In this document: positions 1 through 9,872 of the stretch, piece by piece
Position numbering within the stretch: the first letter of the stretch is position 1
Layout of the letters: each line of letters opens with the position of its first letter
NCBI GenBank assembly: GCA_023138975.1
Contig: JAGLON010000008.1
Span: forward strand, 124,001-188,000
From: Candidatus Zixiibacteriota bacterium
GTDB taxonomy: Bacteria > Zixibacteria > MSB-5A5 > GN15 > JAAZOE01
Reading direction: 5' to 3'
DNA: 64,000 nucleotides
Notes under the pieces: model-generated
What the model was told of the DNA's origin: nothing
The model's database searches: none
What the model saw: the letters and a program-made list of their open reading frames with translations, nothing else
Program-made: the position numbers and the translations under genes

Positions 1-34
1 TTAAACGCTATTTTAGCTGGTAAGAAAAACTCCC

Positions 35-63
35 TTGTCAACCGGCTAAGCAGATAGTATATT
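35..63 (+). promoter_or_regulatory. Sigma-70-type promoter of the propeller gene
   Basis: TTGTCA (35-40) and TATATT (58-63) are separated by 17 bases. Transcription would start near 70, which places the possible TTG start at 62 inside the -10 box and supports the ATG at 98 as the true start. Confidence 0.6.
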
Positions 64-97
64 GGTGACCCTTCGGATTTTTAGACAGGACTATTTA

Positions 98-1153
98 ATG
101 CATAGGCTCAAAACATCCATCGTTCTATTAATGTTCACCGCGGTGATCATCGCCAGTTTTTTTACTGTCGGCTTTGCCGGTAAACAAGAAACCGCTCCGG
201 GAAACACCTCGGCTCAAATAGGTAAAACCGATGCCGGTCCCCGGCCGTTAGGTCAAATCGCGTTTATCAGCGATGGCGGAATTGAAATAATGGATAGTGA
301 CGGCGGCAGTCGTATGAGAGTAAGCAGCTTAACTAATGCCTATGGCCGGCTGTCTTTTTCACCGGATAATAAAAAAATAGCCTTTTCCCGCCGTGGACAG
401 GATGCCAGTAAGCTACCCTCTGATGAAGGCGGAGCACATCGGCTTCATGATGTTTTCATCGCTTTTGTTGATTCGGCAAAGACTAATAAAGGATGGTGGA
501 ATCGTGTGACTTTTAGTCTGGGTGGATATTGGCCCGAATGGTCCAACAATGACACCATGATTTATTATCAAAATGATATTAACGCAGGTTTTGTTGACTA
601 TATAGTTCCATCACATCAATTAGCTTTGGTCAGTACCAACAATGGTCATGCCGATTATTTCCGTAAAGATTGGCAGTCGTTATCTACCAATATGATCATG
701 CCGACGTTTACCGGTGACGGTAAAAAAATTGCATATGGCATCAGCTACAGCCAGCAAGAGGATAAGTATAGTTTCCAGAATTTCGGTGTCAAAATCATTG
801 ACCGCAAAGATATTATGATAGCCGAAAAAGACATGAAGAAGGCATCCAAGGGACTTGAGAGGGCAACTGCACCTCAATGGTCACCCGATGGAGAGTGGCT
901 CGCTTATCTCAATAATGATATGCGCAATTCCGGGATTTATATTATTAAATCAGACTTGAGTGAAAAACGTCTGGTTTTTGCGCCGACTATAGCTCAACAG
1001 CTGATGTTAAGCCCGGTCGGTTGGGCTCCTAATTCCAAGTGGATAACGTTTGGTACTTCTGATGGAATCATTTATATAATTGACATCAACGGTGAAAACC
1101 TTACCGCAATTTCTGGCCCTGGAAAGCATAGCAATCCGACCTGGTCGAAATAA
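98..1153 (+). CDS. Exported PD40/TolB-like beta-propeller protein
   Basis: 351 residues. The ATG at 98 has AGGA at 87-90 and is followed by a basic stretch and a hydrophobic segment (about residues 8-27), i.e. a signal peptide or anchor. The mature part repeats short blade motifs of the WD40-like/PD40 type, such as FSPDNKKIAFS, WSPDGEWLAY and WAPNSKWITF. These form the propellers of TolB and related periplasmic proteins. The gene lacks the TolB N-terminal domain and is not next to pal or tolA, so a specific Tol role cannot be claimed; it is probably a periplasmic protein-binding propeller. It stands alone and converges on pepA over a shared terminator. Confidence 0.75.
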   Translation: MHRLKTSIVLLMFTAVIIASFFTVGFAGKQETAPGNTSAQIGKTDAGPRPLGQIAFISDGGIEIMDSDGGSRMRVSSLTNAYGRLSFSPDNKKIAFSRRGQDASKLPSDEGGAHRLHDVFIAFVDSAKTNKGWWNRVTFSLGGYWPEWSNNDTMIYYQNDINAGFVDYIVPSHQLALVSTNNGHADYFRKDWQSLSTNMIMPTFTGDGKKIAYGISYSQQEDKYSFQNFGVKIIDRKDIMIAEKDMKKASKGLERATAPQWSPDGEWLAYLNNDMRNSGIYIIKSDLSEKRLVFAPTIAQQLMLSPVGWAPNSKWITFGTSDGIIYIIDINGENLTAISGPGKHSNPTWSK

Positions 1154-1176
1154 ATAATACTATGTAGTAATAAAAA

Positions 1177-1203
1177 AAGCCCCGATTTTCGGGGCTTTTT
1201 TTT
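1177..1203. terminator. Bidirectional rho-independent terminator
   Basis: A GC-rich hairpin (AAGCCCCG, loop, CGGGGCTT) is preceded by seven A and followed by a T run. It can therefore end transcription of both convergent genes, the propeller gene on the plus strand and pepA on the minus strand. Confidence 0.9.
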
Positions 1204-1223
1204 ATTTATAAAGTGTAGTTACT

Positions 1224-2714
1224 CTACGATACTTTTTTCCACCGCATTATTGTTTCCAATAAGAGTCTAACACCGAACCCCGTTGGCCCGACAGGAATAT
1301 ACGGCAGTCCTTTTGGTTCAACATCACAATAGGCTATATCAATATGAGCCCAAGGCCAATCTCCGGTAAACTGTTTTAGGAATGACGCTGCTGTGAGAGT
1401 GCCTGCCTGCCGACCGCCAGAATTATGTAAATCGGCTATGGGTGATTTCATTATTTTGGTAAAATCTTCCCAGAGAGGTAATTCCCAGATTCTCTCCCCT
1501 GTTAATTCAGCGGATTGTCTCAGATTATCATTCAATTTCTGGTTGGTGCCAACAAATGGTGCTCCGGCATAGCCGAGGATATACTGAGCCGCTCCGGTCA
1601 AAGTAGCAATATCAATAACCGCCTGAGGATCAAACTTTTTGGCATAATCAATAGCATCAGCCAAAATCATACGGCCTTCAGCATCGGTGTTGATAACCTC
1701 AATTGTTAGTCCGGCGCGAGAGGTAACGATGTCTCCTGGACGAGTAGCCTTTCCTGAGGGCATATTTTCAACCAGCGGCATCAGGACAACCAGATTTATC
1801 TTTGCCTGTAAGCGAGCGGCAGCAGTGATAACATTCAGAACGACCGCAGAGCCAGTCATGTCACCTTTCATCTCGCCCATATTCAATCCGGGTTTTAACG
1901 AAATACCGCCGGAATCAAAAGTAACGCCTTTTCCGATGAGAACCACTGGTTTGGCTTTTGCCTTACCATTATACTCAAGGACAACAAAACGAGGTCCCTT
2001 ATCAGAGCCCTGAGATACCGATAAAAGCGCACCCATTTTTTCTTTTTTAATATCAGACTCATTCAAAATTCTGCACTTGAATTTATATTTCTTCGCCAGC
2101 TTGGCGGCTTCTTTGGCATAAGATTCGGGATAGAGCGCATTGCCGGGAAGGTTAACCAAGTCACGGCAATTACAGACAGACTCTGATATTATCTCCCCTC
2201 GCGCGAGCCCAACCTCGGCCTGACGGAGCTGGTTCTTTCTCGGGACAACAATCGCCATAGAATCAATACCCGTATTCTTCGATTTCTCATCCGTTTTATA
2301 GTTTAAGTACTTATAGCTTCCCAATACAAACCCTTCAACAATGGCCGAGGTTCGGGGATTTACTTCGTTTCCGTCATAATAAAATCCAATACTGCGGATT
2401 TTATGACTCAGAGCCAGTTTCCCAATACGCCCGGCGGCTTTCCTAAAATCGTCTAAAGTAACCGACTTTTCATCACCTAACCCAGCGAGAATAACCTTTC
2501 CGGATGCTGTTTCCGGTACATGACGCAACATTACGATATCACCCGCGTCACCACTAAATTCACCGGATTTATACATCTTGAAAACAGTTCCATCGGTAAG
2601 GATATCGATTTTCTCTAAAAGACTAGAATTCGATTTTTCATTTTTGAAACAAAACATAACCGATGCTTCTTCAGCAATATCAAGGAAATTCGAAGTATAG
2701 CTTGTAAATTCCAT
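1224..2714 (-). CDS. pepA: Leucyl (cytosol) aminopeptidase, M17 family
   Basis: 496 residues from the ATG at 2714; an in-frame ATG five codons upstream (2729) is possible, but GGAG lies 9 nt before the 2714 codon. The protein is a cytoplasmic di-metal exopeptidase that removes N-terminal residues from peptides. The M17 catalytic signatures are all present: GKGVTFDSGG (Lys and Asp metal/catalytic region, about residue 260), MKGDMTG (about 283) and the diagnostic NTDAEGRM (about 342). Length matches the family (about 500). It may be co-transcribed with the aroC gene upstream (72 nt gap). Confidence 0.95.
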   Translation of the reverse strand: MEFTSYTSNFLDIAEEASVMFCFKNEKSNSSLLEKIDILTDGTVFKMYKSGEFSGDAGDIVMLRHVPETASGKVILAGLGDEKSVTLDDFRKAAGRIGKLALSHKIRSIGFYYDGNEVNPRTSAIVEGFVLGSYKYLNYKTDEKSKNTGIDSMAIVVPRKNQLRQAEVGLARGEIISESVCNCRDLVNLPGNALYPESYAKEAAKLAKKYKFKCRILNESDIKKEKMGALLSVSQGSDKGPRFVVLEYNGKAKAKPVVLIGKGVTFDSGGISLKPGLNMGEMKGDMTGSAVVLNVITAAARLQAKINLVVLMPLVENMPSGKATRPGDIVTSRAGLTIEVINTDAEGRMILADAIDYAKKFDPQAVIDIATLTGAAQYILGYAGAPFVGTNQKLNDNLRQSAELTGERIWELPLWEDFTKIMKSPIADLHNSGGRQAGTLTAASFLKQFTGDWPWAHIDIAYCDVEPKGLPYIPVGPTGFGVRLLLETIMRWKKVS

Positions 2715-2786
2715 CTGATATTTCTCCATTTCTATCTTTAGTTTTTTGATTTCTACATATTTAATCAGGAGCCGCTTTTATAAAAG

Positions 2787-3983
2787 CTAAAACTCTCTTT
2801 CAAGATAGCCCCTGAAATTATCTCTAATTTCATTAAACGAATCCCCTCCGAATTTGTTCAAAAAACATTCCGAGACGACCATAGCCGCCATTGCTTCTCC
2901 AACTACTGCTGCAGCCGGAATAACACAAATATCAGAGCGCTCAATCATCGCCAGAGTATCTTTTTTGGACTTTACATCAATAGTATTAAGCGGTTTCATC
3001 AGTGTTGAAATAGGTTTACAGGCGGCACGGATAATAATATCAGCCCCATTAGAGAGTCCGCCTTCAATTCCTCCGGCAGCATTTGTTTTTCTCCAGAATC
3101 CTTTTGACTGGTTTCCAGTTTGTTTCTCGTTAAAATAAATACTGTCATGAACCTGAGACCCAAACTTGGCGGCATTAGTAAACGCCTCGCCGATTTCTAC
3201 TCCTTTTACTGATTGAATAGACATGAAAGCTTGAGCCAGATTAGCGTCCAGACGATTGTACCACTGAGCGTTTCCACCCAATCCTATAGGTAAACCGGTA
3301 ATTCGGACTTCAAAAACTCCGCCTAAGGTATCCTGTTTTTTGCGAGCTTCTTTAATGGCGTCAATCATACTCTTTTCTGCTTCTTTATTAACACAGCGAA
3401 CAGGTGATGAGTCGGCGTTCAAATAGATATCATCAAATGACAGCTTCTTCTTTTTCAATGTCCCTTTTCCAATGGAAATTACATGAGACGCTATTTTAAT
3501 ACTAAACTGCTCCAACAACTGTCTTGCAACACTTCCACAAGCGACTCTGGCGGCTGTCTCACGAGCCGATGAACGCTCGAGAACGTTGCGCAGGTCTTTG
3601 GTATCATACTTAATAGCTCCAGCCAGGTCGGTATGCCCTGGGCGTGGAGCGGTCACGTCGTAAGCCCTTTTCTTCTGCGCCGGGGACAGCTTTTTGGACA
3701 CGGGATTATCCGGGTGCATAATCTTACGCCAATTCACCCAGTCCTTATTAGTAATAAACATCGATATTGGGGAACCGAGTGTTTTACTGTTTCTAATTCC
3801 TGATAGGATTTTTACTTTGTCAGCTTCTATTTTCATTCTTTGTCCGCGGCCAAATCCCTGCTGGCGACGAAACATTTGATGATTTATCTCTTTTAAGGAT
3901 ATTGGTATTCCTGCGGGAAATGATTCAATTAAGGCAACTAAGCCTTGGCCGTGGGATTCTCCGGCGGTGATATATTGGGGCAT
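2787..3983 (-). CDS. aroC: Chorismate synthase
   Basis: 398 residues. The enzyme converts 5-enolpyruvylshikimate-3-phosphate to chorismate with reduced FMN, the last step of the shikimate pathway, in the cytoplasm. Family signatures include GESHGQGLVALIESFPAG at the N terminus, the RRQQGFGRGQRM segment, RPGHTDLAG and ERSSARETAARVA. The start is preceded by GGAGGA. The C-terminal Ala-rich part (IPAAAVVGEAMAAMVV) is also typical. Length fits the longer actinobacterial/FCB-type form. Confidence 0.97.
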   Translation of the reverse strand: MPQYITAGESHGQGLVALIESFPAGIPISLKEINHQMFRRQQGFGRGQRMKIEADKVKILSGIRNSKTLGSPISMFITNKDWVNWRKIMHPDNPVSKKLSPAQKKRAYDVTAPRPGHTDLAGAIKYDTKDLRNVLERSSARETAARVACGSVARQLLEQFSIKIASHVISIGKGTLKKKKLSFDDIYLNADSSPVRCVNKEAEKSMIDAIKEARKKQDTLGGVFEVRITGLPIGLGGNAQWYNRLDANLAQAFMSIQSVKGVEIGEAFTNAAKFGSQVHDSIYFNEKQTGNQSKGFWRKTNAAGGIEGGLSNGADIIIRAACKPISTLMKPLNTIDVKSKKDTLAMIERSDICVIPAAAVVGEAMAAMVVSECFLNKFGGDSFNEIRDNFRGYLEREF

Positions 3984-4036
3984 TCTTCCTCCATTGTATA
4001 CCCCAAAATAGTATTACTTATAAATAAGAGCAATGA

Positions 4037-5368
4037 TTATCTGGTGGGAATTGAGAGATCATCAATTGGTATCACGAGTCCTGATTCATTTTCCATTTTT
4101 TTCAATTGCTTTTTGATTTGTTCGTCAATGTTAATAGCCTTAGAGTCGGTGTATTTTTCCATTTCCTCAAGATTTGTAAGGTTGCGCAGCACCTGCAATA
4201 CAGCCATGATTTTCTTCACGGAATTTTCCATTACCAAAACCAGTGGTTCGAGTTTATTATCCTTGTCCGTCAGCGATCCTTTTTTCTTGAGCATACCCAG
4301 AAGCTGAGCACGGCCCGAAATAGCCATAGCGGAATTATTGATATAATGAGATAAGGTCGCGATGGCAACGTTCTTCGTCTCCACCATTGCCGAACGACGC
4401 TCTTCCACGATAATACGTTTTGAGAGATTCTGTCTTTCCCGGAATAAATTTTCAATCGTCATGAAAGAGTTAAATAATTCTCGATTGGCCCGAGCAAGTA
4501 TTTCACTAGGATCACCAATATCAATTCCAAGATGCTCAGCAGTTATGATAGTCTCGTTTAACAGTGAATAGGAAATTTCATCAATTACTTCACGGTCAAT
4601 ATTAAGCTGCTCAATGAGATGATTGGTCGTGGCGAGCTGACTTTCCAACTTAAAGGCACTGTCGGAGGCATAATTAGAGTTTAATGCCTCTGAAAGCTGT
4701 ACGATATTTACGATATCCGCTTTTTCTATTCTATCCGGTATTATATGATGACTGCCAATAGCATTACAAAGCGATTGCGGAAACCCCCATTTTTCTGCCA
4801 GCATACGACCGATTGTGGCATGGTCTATACCAAGGATTTCCATTTCAGCGTCAACATCCGAATTATATTTATATCTATTCTCAATAACCTTTTTATAGTC
4901 CTCAGGGAAATGATGTATAAAGAAAATCTGGCCAATATCATGCAAAAGTCCTGCGATAAACAGCTCTTCCTGAGATTCGCATTCTACGACTGAAGAAAGA
5001 AGCTGACAACCGAGAGCAACTCCAATGAAGTGTAAAAACATCCCTTTAATATCAATACCATATCTGGCTTCAAGAAGTTTAGGTTGAAAAATCGAAGCTG
5101 ATAAAGCCAGACATTTAACTTGCATGGCTCCTAACATCATTACTGCTTGATGCAGTGTTGAGATTTCTGAACTATGCCCGTAGAATGAGGAATTTGCCAT
5201 TTTCAGGATTCGAGTGGTCAGACCGGGATCTTTCATTATTATATTTGACAAGTCCTCCATTGAGTAATCATCGGTCCCGACCATTGATAACACCTGACTC
5301 AGACTCTGAGGTAATGACAAGAGGGAGTCATCATTTCTGATTTTATCTACGTATTTTAATTCTTGCAT
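4037..5368 (-). CDS. HDOD-domain protein with a C-terminal HisKA-like helix pair
   Basis: 443 residues. Residues about 10-215 form an HDOD domain: SQVLSMVGTDDYS, KDPGLTTRILKMANSSFYG and AGLLHDIGQIFFIHHFPEDY. HDOD proteins are non-canonical HD scaffolds in signalling. The C-terminal part (about 300-420) reads like a DHp (HisKA) dimerisation domain, ATLSHYINNSAMAISGRAQLL, but the protein ends before any HATPase domain. It cannot be a complete kinase; it may pair with the large GAF protein encoded just upstream (77 nt gap), whose own DHp domain has the same wording (NN..AxIxGRxQLL). Confidence 0.8.
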   Translation of the reverse strand: MQELKYVDKIRNDDSLLSLPQSLSQVLSMVGTDDYSMEDLSNIIMKDPGLTTRILKMANSSFYGHSSEISTLHQAVMMLGAMQVKCLALSASIFQPKLLEARYGIDIKGMFLHFIGVALGCQLLSSVVECESQEELFIAGLLHDIGQIFFIHHFPEDYKKVIENRYKYNSDVDAEMEILGIDHATIGRMLAEKWGFPQSLCNAIGSHHIIPDRIEKADIVNIVQLSEALNSNYASDSAFKLESQLATTNHLIEQLNIDREVIDEISYSLLNETIITAEHLGIDIGDPSEILARANRELFNSFMTIENLFRERQNLSKRIIVEERRSAMVETKNVAIATLSHYINNSAMAISGRAQLLGMLKKKGSLTDKDNKLEPLVLVMENSVKKIMAVLQVLRNLTNLEEMEKYTDSKAINIDEQIKKQLKKMENESGLVIPIDDLSIPTR

Positions 5369-5445
5369 AGACCCTCAATACAAAAAGCAAGCGAAGTACT
5401 GTTTATATAAATATCGGCAGTGATTGGAATAGATTTAGACTATTA

Positions 5446-8412
5446 TTAAGAGATTACTAATTTCCGACGGGCTTTTGTAATAATTTCTGTAAGTTGTTCA
5501 ATTTTAAATGGTTTAGTGAGAGTAAAATCGATCCCGGCTCGTCTGGTTTCTTCTGCAGAGAGAGCTACTCCCCAGCCAGTCATCATAATTATCGGGATAT
5601 CTGAAGAAGTTTTCCTGATTGCCCGGGCGACATCCCATCCGGAAAGACCTTCCATAACCAAATCGACCATAATGATATCAAAACGCTCTCGAGCAAAAAC
5701 GGTCAATCCTTCTTCCGGGTTATTTACCGCAGTTAATTCTACACCCAGAGATTTACAAATTCCAGAGAGTAAGTCCAGTATCATTTGTTGATCATCAATA
5801 GCAAGAATTTTCAGTTCGCCTGATTTATTGCGGGAATGAAGCGGAGCCAATGCCGAAGTACTTGCTGAATCTGGAAAACGGAATGATAAATAGGTGGGTT
5901 TACGGCCAAATCGGTCGAAAGAAACTTCACCTCTCTTCTCGTGAAGCAACGGAATAATACTTTTTTCGATGAAATCATCGGGCAAAACATCGGGGTCACC
6001 AAAATCTTTGGCGGAAGCGTCAAAGGTTTCAAAATCTCTCTTCTCTCCCCTGACAATACTAAAATAAAAATATCCATCACGAATATTACTGGTAATAAAT
6101 ACTTCCTGATTCTCACCGATCAACGTAACGAACCGCTGTAAGGCCATTTCAACGACCGATTGCAATACTCCACTAGCCGGAGAAAACTCAGTATTTCTAT
6201 CGATATCAGTCTGCAGAGTCACGGCTTTATTGTCGGCAAACATATAAATATTTCCGGTTACGCGCCGTTTATCCAAAATCTGGTCTAACATCGGAATTAA
6301 GGTCTGATTTGATTCCTTATTATCTTCGACTGGAGGCGTTAAACCTTCCTGAAGTTTCTGCACTAATTCCGCGGCGCTTTCGGACGCTTTGACTATTTCA
6401 CCAGCAGTGAATCGGGTTCTGCCATTAATATCGGATTGACGCTCAAGCAGTTGTGTCCGGCCAAGGATATTCGCAAGGTCGTTATTCAGGCGGTTTAGTA
6501 TTCCTCCGGCATTATGCCAGCGTTCATCTGAAATATTTTCGAATATCTGATCGTCCATTCGGGCCATAGATAGCTTAATCGATAATAACTGTGCCGCCAG
6601 TAATAATAAACCGCGCTCTCTCCTGGCTGGACCGGCAACCGGAGAATGATCAAAGACACCTATTATCCCTACAACATCATCAAGGATTTCGATAGGAATG
6701 TTCAATTGATAAGTTGGAAGACCTCGTTCTCCGAACAATTTACCAAAGAAATCCTGATTTGACGGTTCAAGGTCTTTCCAAGCTTCTTCAACTTCGGCGA
6801 TAGAATTAAATTCGAGAACTGAACCAGATGCCGCCGAACGCCCGATTGGTCCCTCGCCAGGAAGGAAAGTAGAATCAATAAGAGACTCAATCGGAATATT
6901 GCATCCGTCAAGTAGGCGGTATCCATGCTTTTGATCGGGAACATAAATAACAACCGCCGAGCTGGGCGGCAGTACACGGATAGCCTCTTCAAGGAACCTT
7001 TGATAGATTAATGCTATTGGCGAATTATGTTTTATTTTTAGAATATTTAACAGTGATTTAACTGCGGATTGGCTTAAAGAATCGGCTTCTTTAAGTCCGG
7101 CCATATTCAAGGAAACGGTCAAGATATTAACCCAGACATCAATATCTCGCAAGAAGGCATCATTTAATGGCAAACCATTACCGGGCGCTTCAACGAGTAG
7201 GGCGTAATCACCGTGAGCCCAAATAGTGAACGGGCAAAGCAATGTTGAACGATTGATAAAGATTGAAGCGTCGGTAGAACTTTTCGCCTCCTGATTTAAG
7301 ACAACCATTTTTTTTCTTCGAATAGCGTCAATAACGGCAATACGGTATGATTCGCTTTGCTGGGTTAAGTTCGGTGCCGAATCAAAACGACTTAGCTCTA
7401 ACAATTCACCTCGAACCAATTGTACCACCCGGCAGGAATTAATACCATATCGTTCCGTTATTTCTTTACTGGCGAAATTAAGAGTTTTCTTGAAATCTTT
7501 TTCACCGGAGAATGTTTTGATATCGGAGAGAATTCTATCCAGTCGATTTTGCGAAATTTCGAGCTGAGCCGTTAGTTTTTGATTTTCACGAGCCATACGA
7601 TTTGATTCAACTTCAGCGGCAACAGCTTCGGCGGCAGCGCCAAGTACCATCCGTTCCTGTTTTTCAAAACGATATGGCTTATCTGACAAAACCAGCATTG
7701 CTCCCAGAGATTTATCACGAGATGAAAGCGGCATGGCCGCAGCCGACATGGTAATATCTCGGCCAGCTAAAATCAGCTTGCGGGTCGAGGAGTCAGACGC
7801 AGCCAAGTCACCGGAGATAAACGGCATCTGCTCGGCAGAAGCTCGCGAAACAATATCCTGACCGATGGGAAATCGCTCCAGGCGGCTGATTTCATCCTTT
7901 GATAAACCGATTTGCGCAACCAGATACATTTCCCTCTTTGAGGGATTCACCATAAATACTGCGCCTTTTTTGGCGATCAGAAAACTACTGAGTTCTTTCA
8001 GAGTCAAGGTGAAAAGCTCGGTAATCGGATAAGGCTGTGAAGCAATACGGCGAATGTTTTCCAGAAGAGCAATCCGGTCAGAGCGGCCATTGATTTCCTG
8101 ACGGTAGGCATCCATATGAAGCGGAAAAGCATTTATCGTGGTAAGGACCATGAAAAAGCCGAGTAAGAAAGTCAGCGAAAAAGCCATCTGCATTATCGGA
8201 TAAATAACAGGAATAAACCATGCCGAATATCCAGGAAAACTCATAAATACAGCCAGTATAGATGAAACTGTCCATAGAATCAGTCCGGCGAAGAAGCGCC
8301 CCCGATTGGGGAAACTTTCCACATCAACATGAGAGGATTTGGTCAGGCTGAAAATTAACGCAAAAACTGTCAGCGAAAAAAACAGTATTGAGCCTACCAA
8401 CTCAATCGTCAT
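5446..8412 (-). CDS. Membrane GAF pseudo-histidine-kinase with C-terminal receiver
   Basis: 988 residues from the ATG at 8412, which overlaps the miaB stop as ATGA and has GGAG 8 nt upstream; a start at 8439 is less likely. Order of parts: about three membrane helices (1-95), GAF-like modules (about 115-270, 285-450 and 460-620), a DHp-like region, a weak HATPase-like region (about 690-855) and a receiver domain (about 870-988; MVDLVMEGLSGWDV, TGWG, LTKPF). In the DHp the phospho-accepting His is not evident (LNRLNNDLANILGRTQLL), and no clear N, G1 or G2 ATP boxes are seen, so it is probably a pseudokinase scaffold with an active receiver. Ligands of the GAF domains are unknown. Confidence 0.75.
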   Translation of the reverse strand: MTIELVGSILFFSLTVFALIFSLTKSSHVDVESFPNRGRFFAGLILWTVSSILAVFMSFPGYSAWFIPVIYPIMQMAFSLTFLLGFFMVLTTINAFPLHMDAYRQEINGRSDRIALLENIRRIASQPYPITELFTLTLKELSSFLIAKKGAVFMVNPSKREMYLVAQIGLSKDEISRLERFPIGQDIVSRASAEQMPFISGDLAASDSSTRKLILAGRDITMSAAAMPLSSRDKSLGAMLVLSDKPYRFEKQERMVLGAAAEAVAAEVESNRMARENQKLTAQLEISQNRLDRILSDIKTFSGEKDFKKTLNFASKEITERYGINSCRVVQLVRGELLELSRFDSAPNLTQQSESYRIAVIDAIRRKKMVVLNQEAKSSTDASIFINRSTLLCPFTIWAHGDYALLVEAPGNGLPLNDAFLRDIDVWVNILTVSLNMAGLKEADSLSQSAVKSLLNILKIKHNSPIALIYQRFLEEAIRVLPPSSAVVIYVPDQKHGYRLLDGCNIPIESLIDSTFLPGEGPIGRSAASGSVLEFNSIAEVEEAWKDLEPSNQDFFGKLFGERGLPTYQLNIPIEILDDVVGIIGVFDHSPVAGPARRERGLLLLAAQLLSIKLSMARMDDQIFENISDERWHNAGGILNRLNNDLANILGRTQLLERQSDINGRTRFTAGEIVKASESAAELVQKLQEGLTPPVEDNKESNQTLIPMLDQILDKRRVTGNIYMFADNKAVTLQTDIDRNTEFSPASGVLQSVVEMALQRFVTLIGENQEVFITSNIRDGYFYFSIVRGEKRDFETFDASAKDFGDPDVLPDDFIEKSIIPLLHEKRGEVSFDRFGRKPTYLSFRFPDSASTSALAPLHSRNKSGELKILAIDDQQMILDLLSGICKSLGVELTAVNNPEEGLTVFARERFDIIMVDLVMEGLSGWDVARAIRKTSSDIPIIMMTGWGVALSAEETRRAGIDFTLTKPFKIEQLTEIITKARRKLVIS

Positions 8413-9713
8413 CCCATCATCTCCCCATGCAATGTCCAACTGTCAGCCCTCTCAACCGTTACCGGAACTACCTGTCCCAGTAGATCTTCATCTCGGGAAA
8501 AGAGTATCGTCTTATTCCCTTCGGTTTTCCCTTTCCATATAGATGCATCACGACGGCTGGTGCCGTCAACTAAAACCGAACGAACTTTTCCGATTTCTTT
8601 TTGGTTCACCTCACAGGAAATTTCTTTTTGAAGGTCAATGAGCTTCTGTAATCGGGCAAGTTTCACCTCTTCGGGAATATCATCTTCAAGGTTTTTATCG
8701 GCCCAGGTGCCCTCGCGTACCGAATATCTGAACATAAACGCGGAATCATATTGTATTTCGCGCACGGCGTCGAGAGTCATTTCGAACTCTTCTTCATTCT
8801 CCGTAGGAAACCCCACGATAAGGTCAGTTGTCAAAGCGATATCCGGCCGCGCCTGACGCAATTGCTCGACACGGCCTTTATAGTGATCATAAGTGTATTT
8901 GCGAAACATATTCTTGAGGATTCTATCAGAGCCGCTTTGTAATGGTAAATGAAAATGTCCCATGAGCTTAGATTCATCGCTAAACAAATCGATAAGAGCA
9001 TCCGACAAATCTTTCGGGTGGGATGTGATAAAACGAACTCGTGATATATCAGTTTCGTATAAAACTTGTTTCAGCAATGCGGGAAAATCAATGTCCTGAT
9101 GTTTATATGAATTTACATTCTGTCCGACCAGATTAATTTCAATAACGCCTTTTTCAACTAACTGATTGATTTCATGGATTATTGTCTTCGAATCACGATG
9201 CCGTTCTCGTCCCCTGACGTAAGGAACAATACAATACGCGCAAAAATTGTTGCAACCACGCGTTATCGTGACCAAGCCTCTATACGAATTGTCCGGCACG
9301 GGAGGGAATTCCGCGAATTTGAGATTATCGGTCATATCGGTACTTACTAGCGGTTTGTTGTTTTTTTCCGCAATTAGCCTGGGGAGTTCAAATAACTGTT
9401 CTGTACCCAGTATGAAATCTATTCCCGGAACACGTTTCAGAATATCATCGCCCATTCGCTGAGCCATACACCCGACGGCACAAACATAGGTTTCGTTCTC
9501 TCTTTTGAAACGGATTAAATTAGAGAGTCGCCCCAACGCTCTCTCTTCGGCTTTTTCTCGAACCGAGCAGGTATTAATGATTATTACTCCAGCATCGGCC
9601 GGTTCTTCCACCGCCGTATATCCGGAGGCTTCCATAGCAGCTGAGAGCAACCCCGAATCAGCCAGATTCATCTGGCACCCGTAGCTATGAATATAATAGG
9701 ATTTTCTAATCAT
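8409..9713 (-). CDS. miaB: tRNA-2-methylthio-N6-isopentenyladenosine37 synthase
   Basis: 434 residues. This is a radical-SAM methylthiotransferase acting on A37 of tRNAs. The N-terminal UPF0004 domain supplies three cluster cysteines (C13 in GCQMN, C49 in NTCSVR, C82 in VGCMAQ). The radical-SAM CxxxCxxC motif is GCNNFCAYC (C154, C158, C161), and a TRAM domain ends the protein (KVRSVLVDGTS onward). Cluster spacing and length match MiaB rather than MtaB or RimO. The stop overlaps the next gene's start (ATGA), so the GAF protein is probably translationally coupled to miaB. Confidence 0.95.
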   Translation of the reverse strand: MIRKSYYIHSYGCQMNLADSGLLSAAMEASGYTAVEEPADAGVIIINTCSVREKAEERALGRLSNLIRFKRENETYVCAVGCMAQRMGDDILKRVPGIDFILGTEQLFELPRLIAEKNNKPLVSTDMTDNLKFAEFPPVPDNSYRGLVTITRGCNNFCAYCIVPYVRGRERHRDSKTIIHEINQLVEKGVIEINLVGQNVNSYKHQDIDFPALLKQVLYETDISRVRFITSHPKDLSDALIDLFSDESKLMGHFHLPLQSGSDRILKNMFRKYTYDHYKGRVEQLRQARPDIALTTDLIVGFPTENEEEFEMTLDAVREIQYDSAFMFRYSVREGTWADKNLEDDIPEEVKLARLQKLIDLQKEISCEVNQKEIGKVRSVLVDGTSRRDASIWKGKTEGNKTILFSRDEDLLGQVVPVTVERADSWTLHGEMMG

Positions 9714-9825
9714 CTCACCGTACTTTTAAGGACCAAAGAGTAGTATTCGCCGTTGTAATATTATCCGGCCAATATATCGTTGTCCTTGTTACAAAGTCAA
9801 CTAATAACAACTGTACGGCAACAAA

Positions 9826-9848
9826 AAGCCCCGGTTTGACCGGGGCTT
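9826..9848 (-). terminator. Rho-independent terminator of the M1 peptidase gene
   Basis: AAGCCCCGG and CCGGGGCTT form a 9-bp stem with a 5-nt loop. On the minus strand the stem is followed by TTTTTG, 25 bases past the stop of the M1 aminopeptidase gene. Confidence 0.85.
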
Positions 9849-9872
9849 ATAATAGTTTCTATGTCAGGCCTA

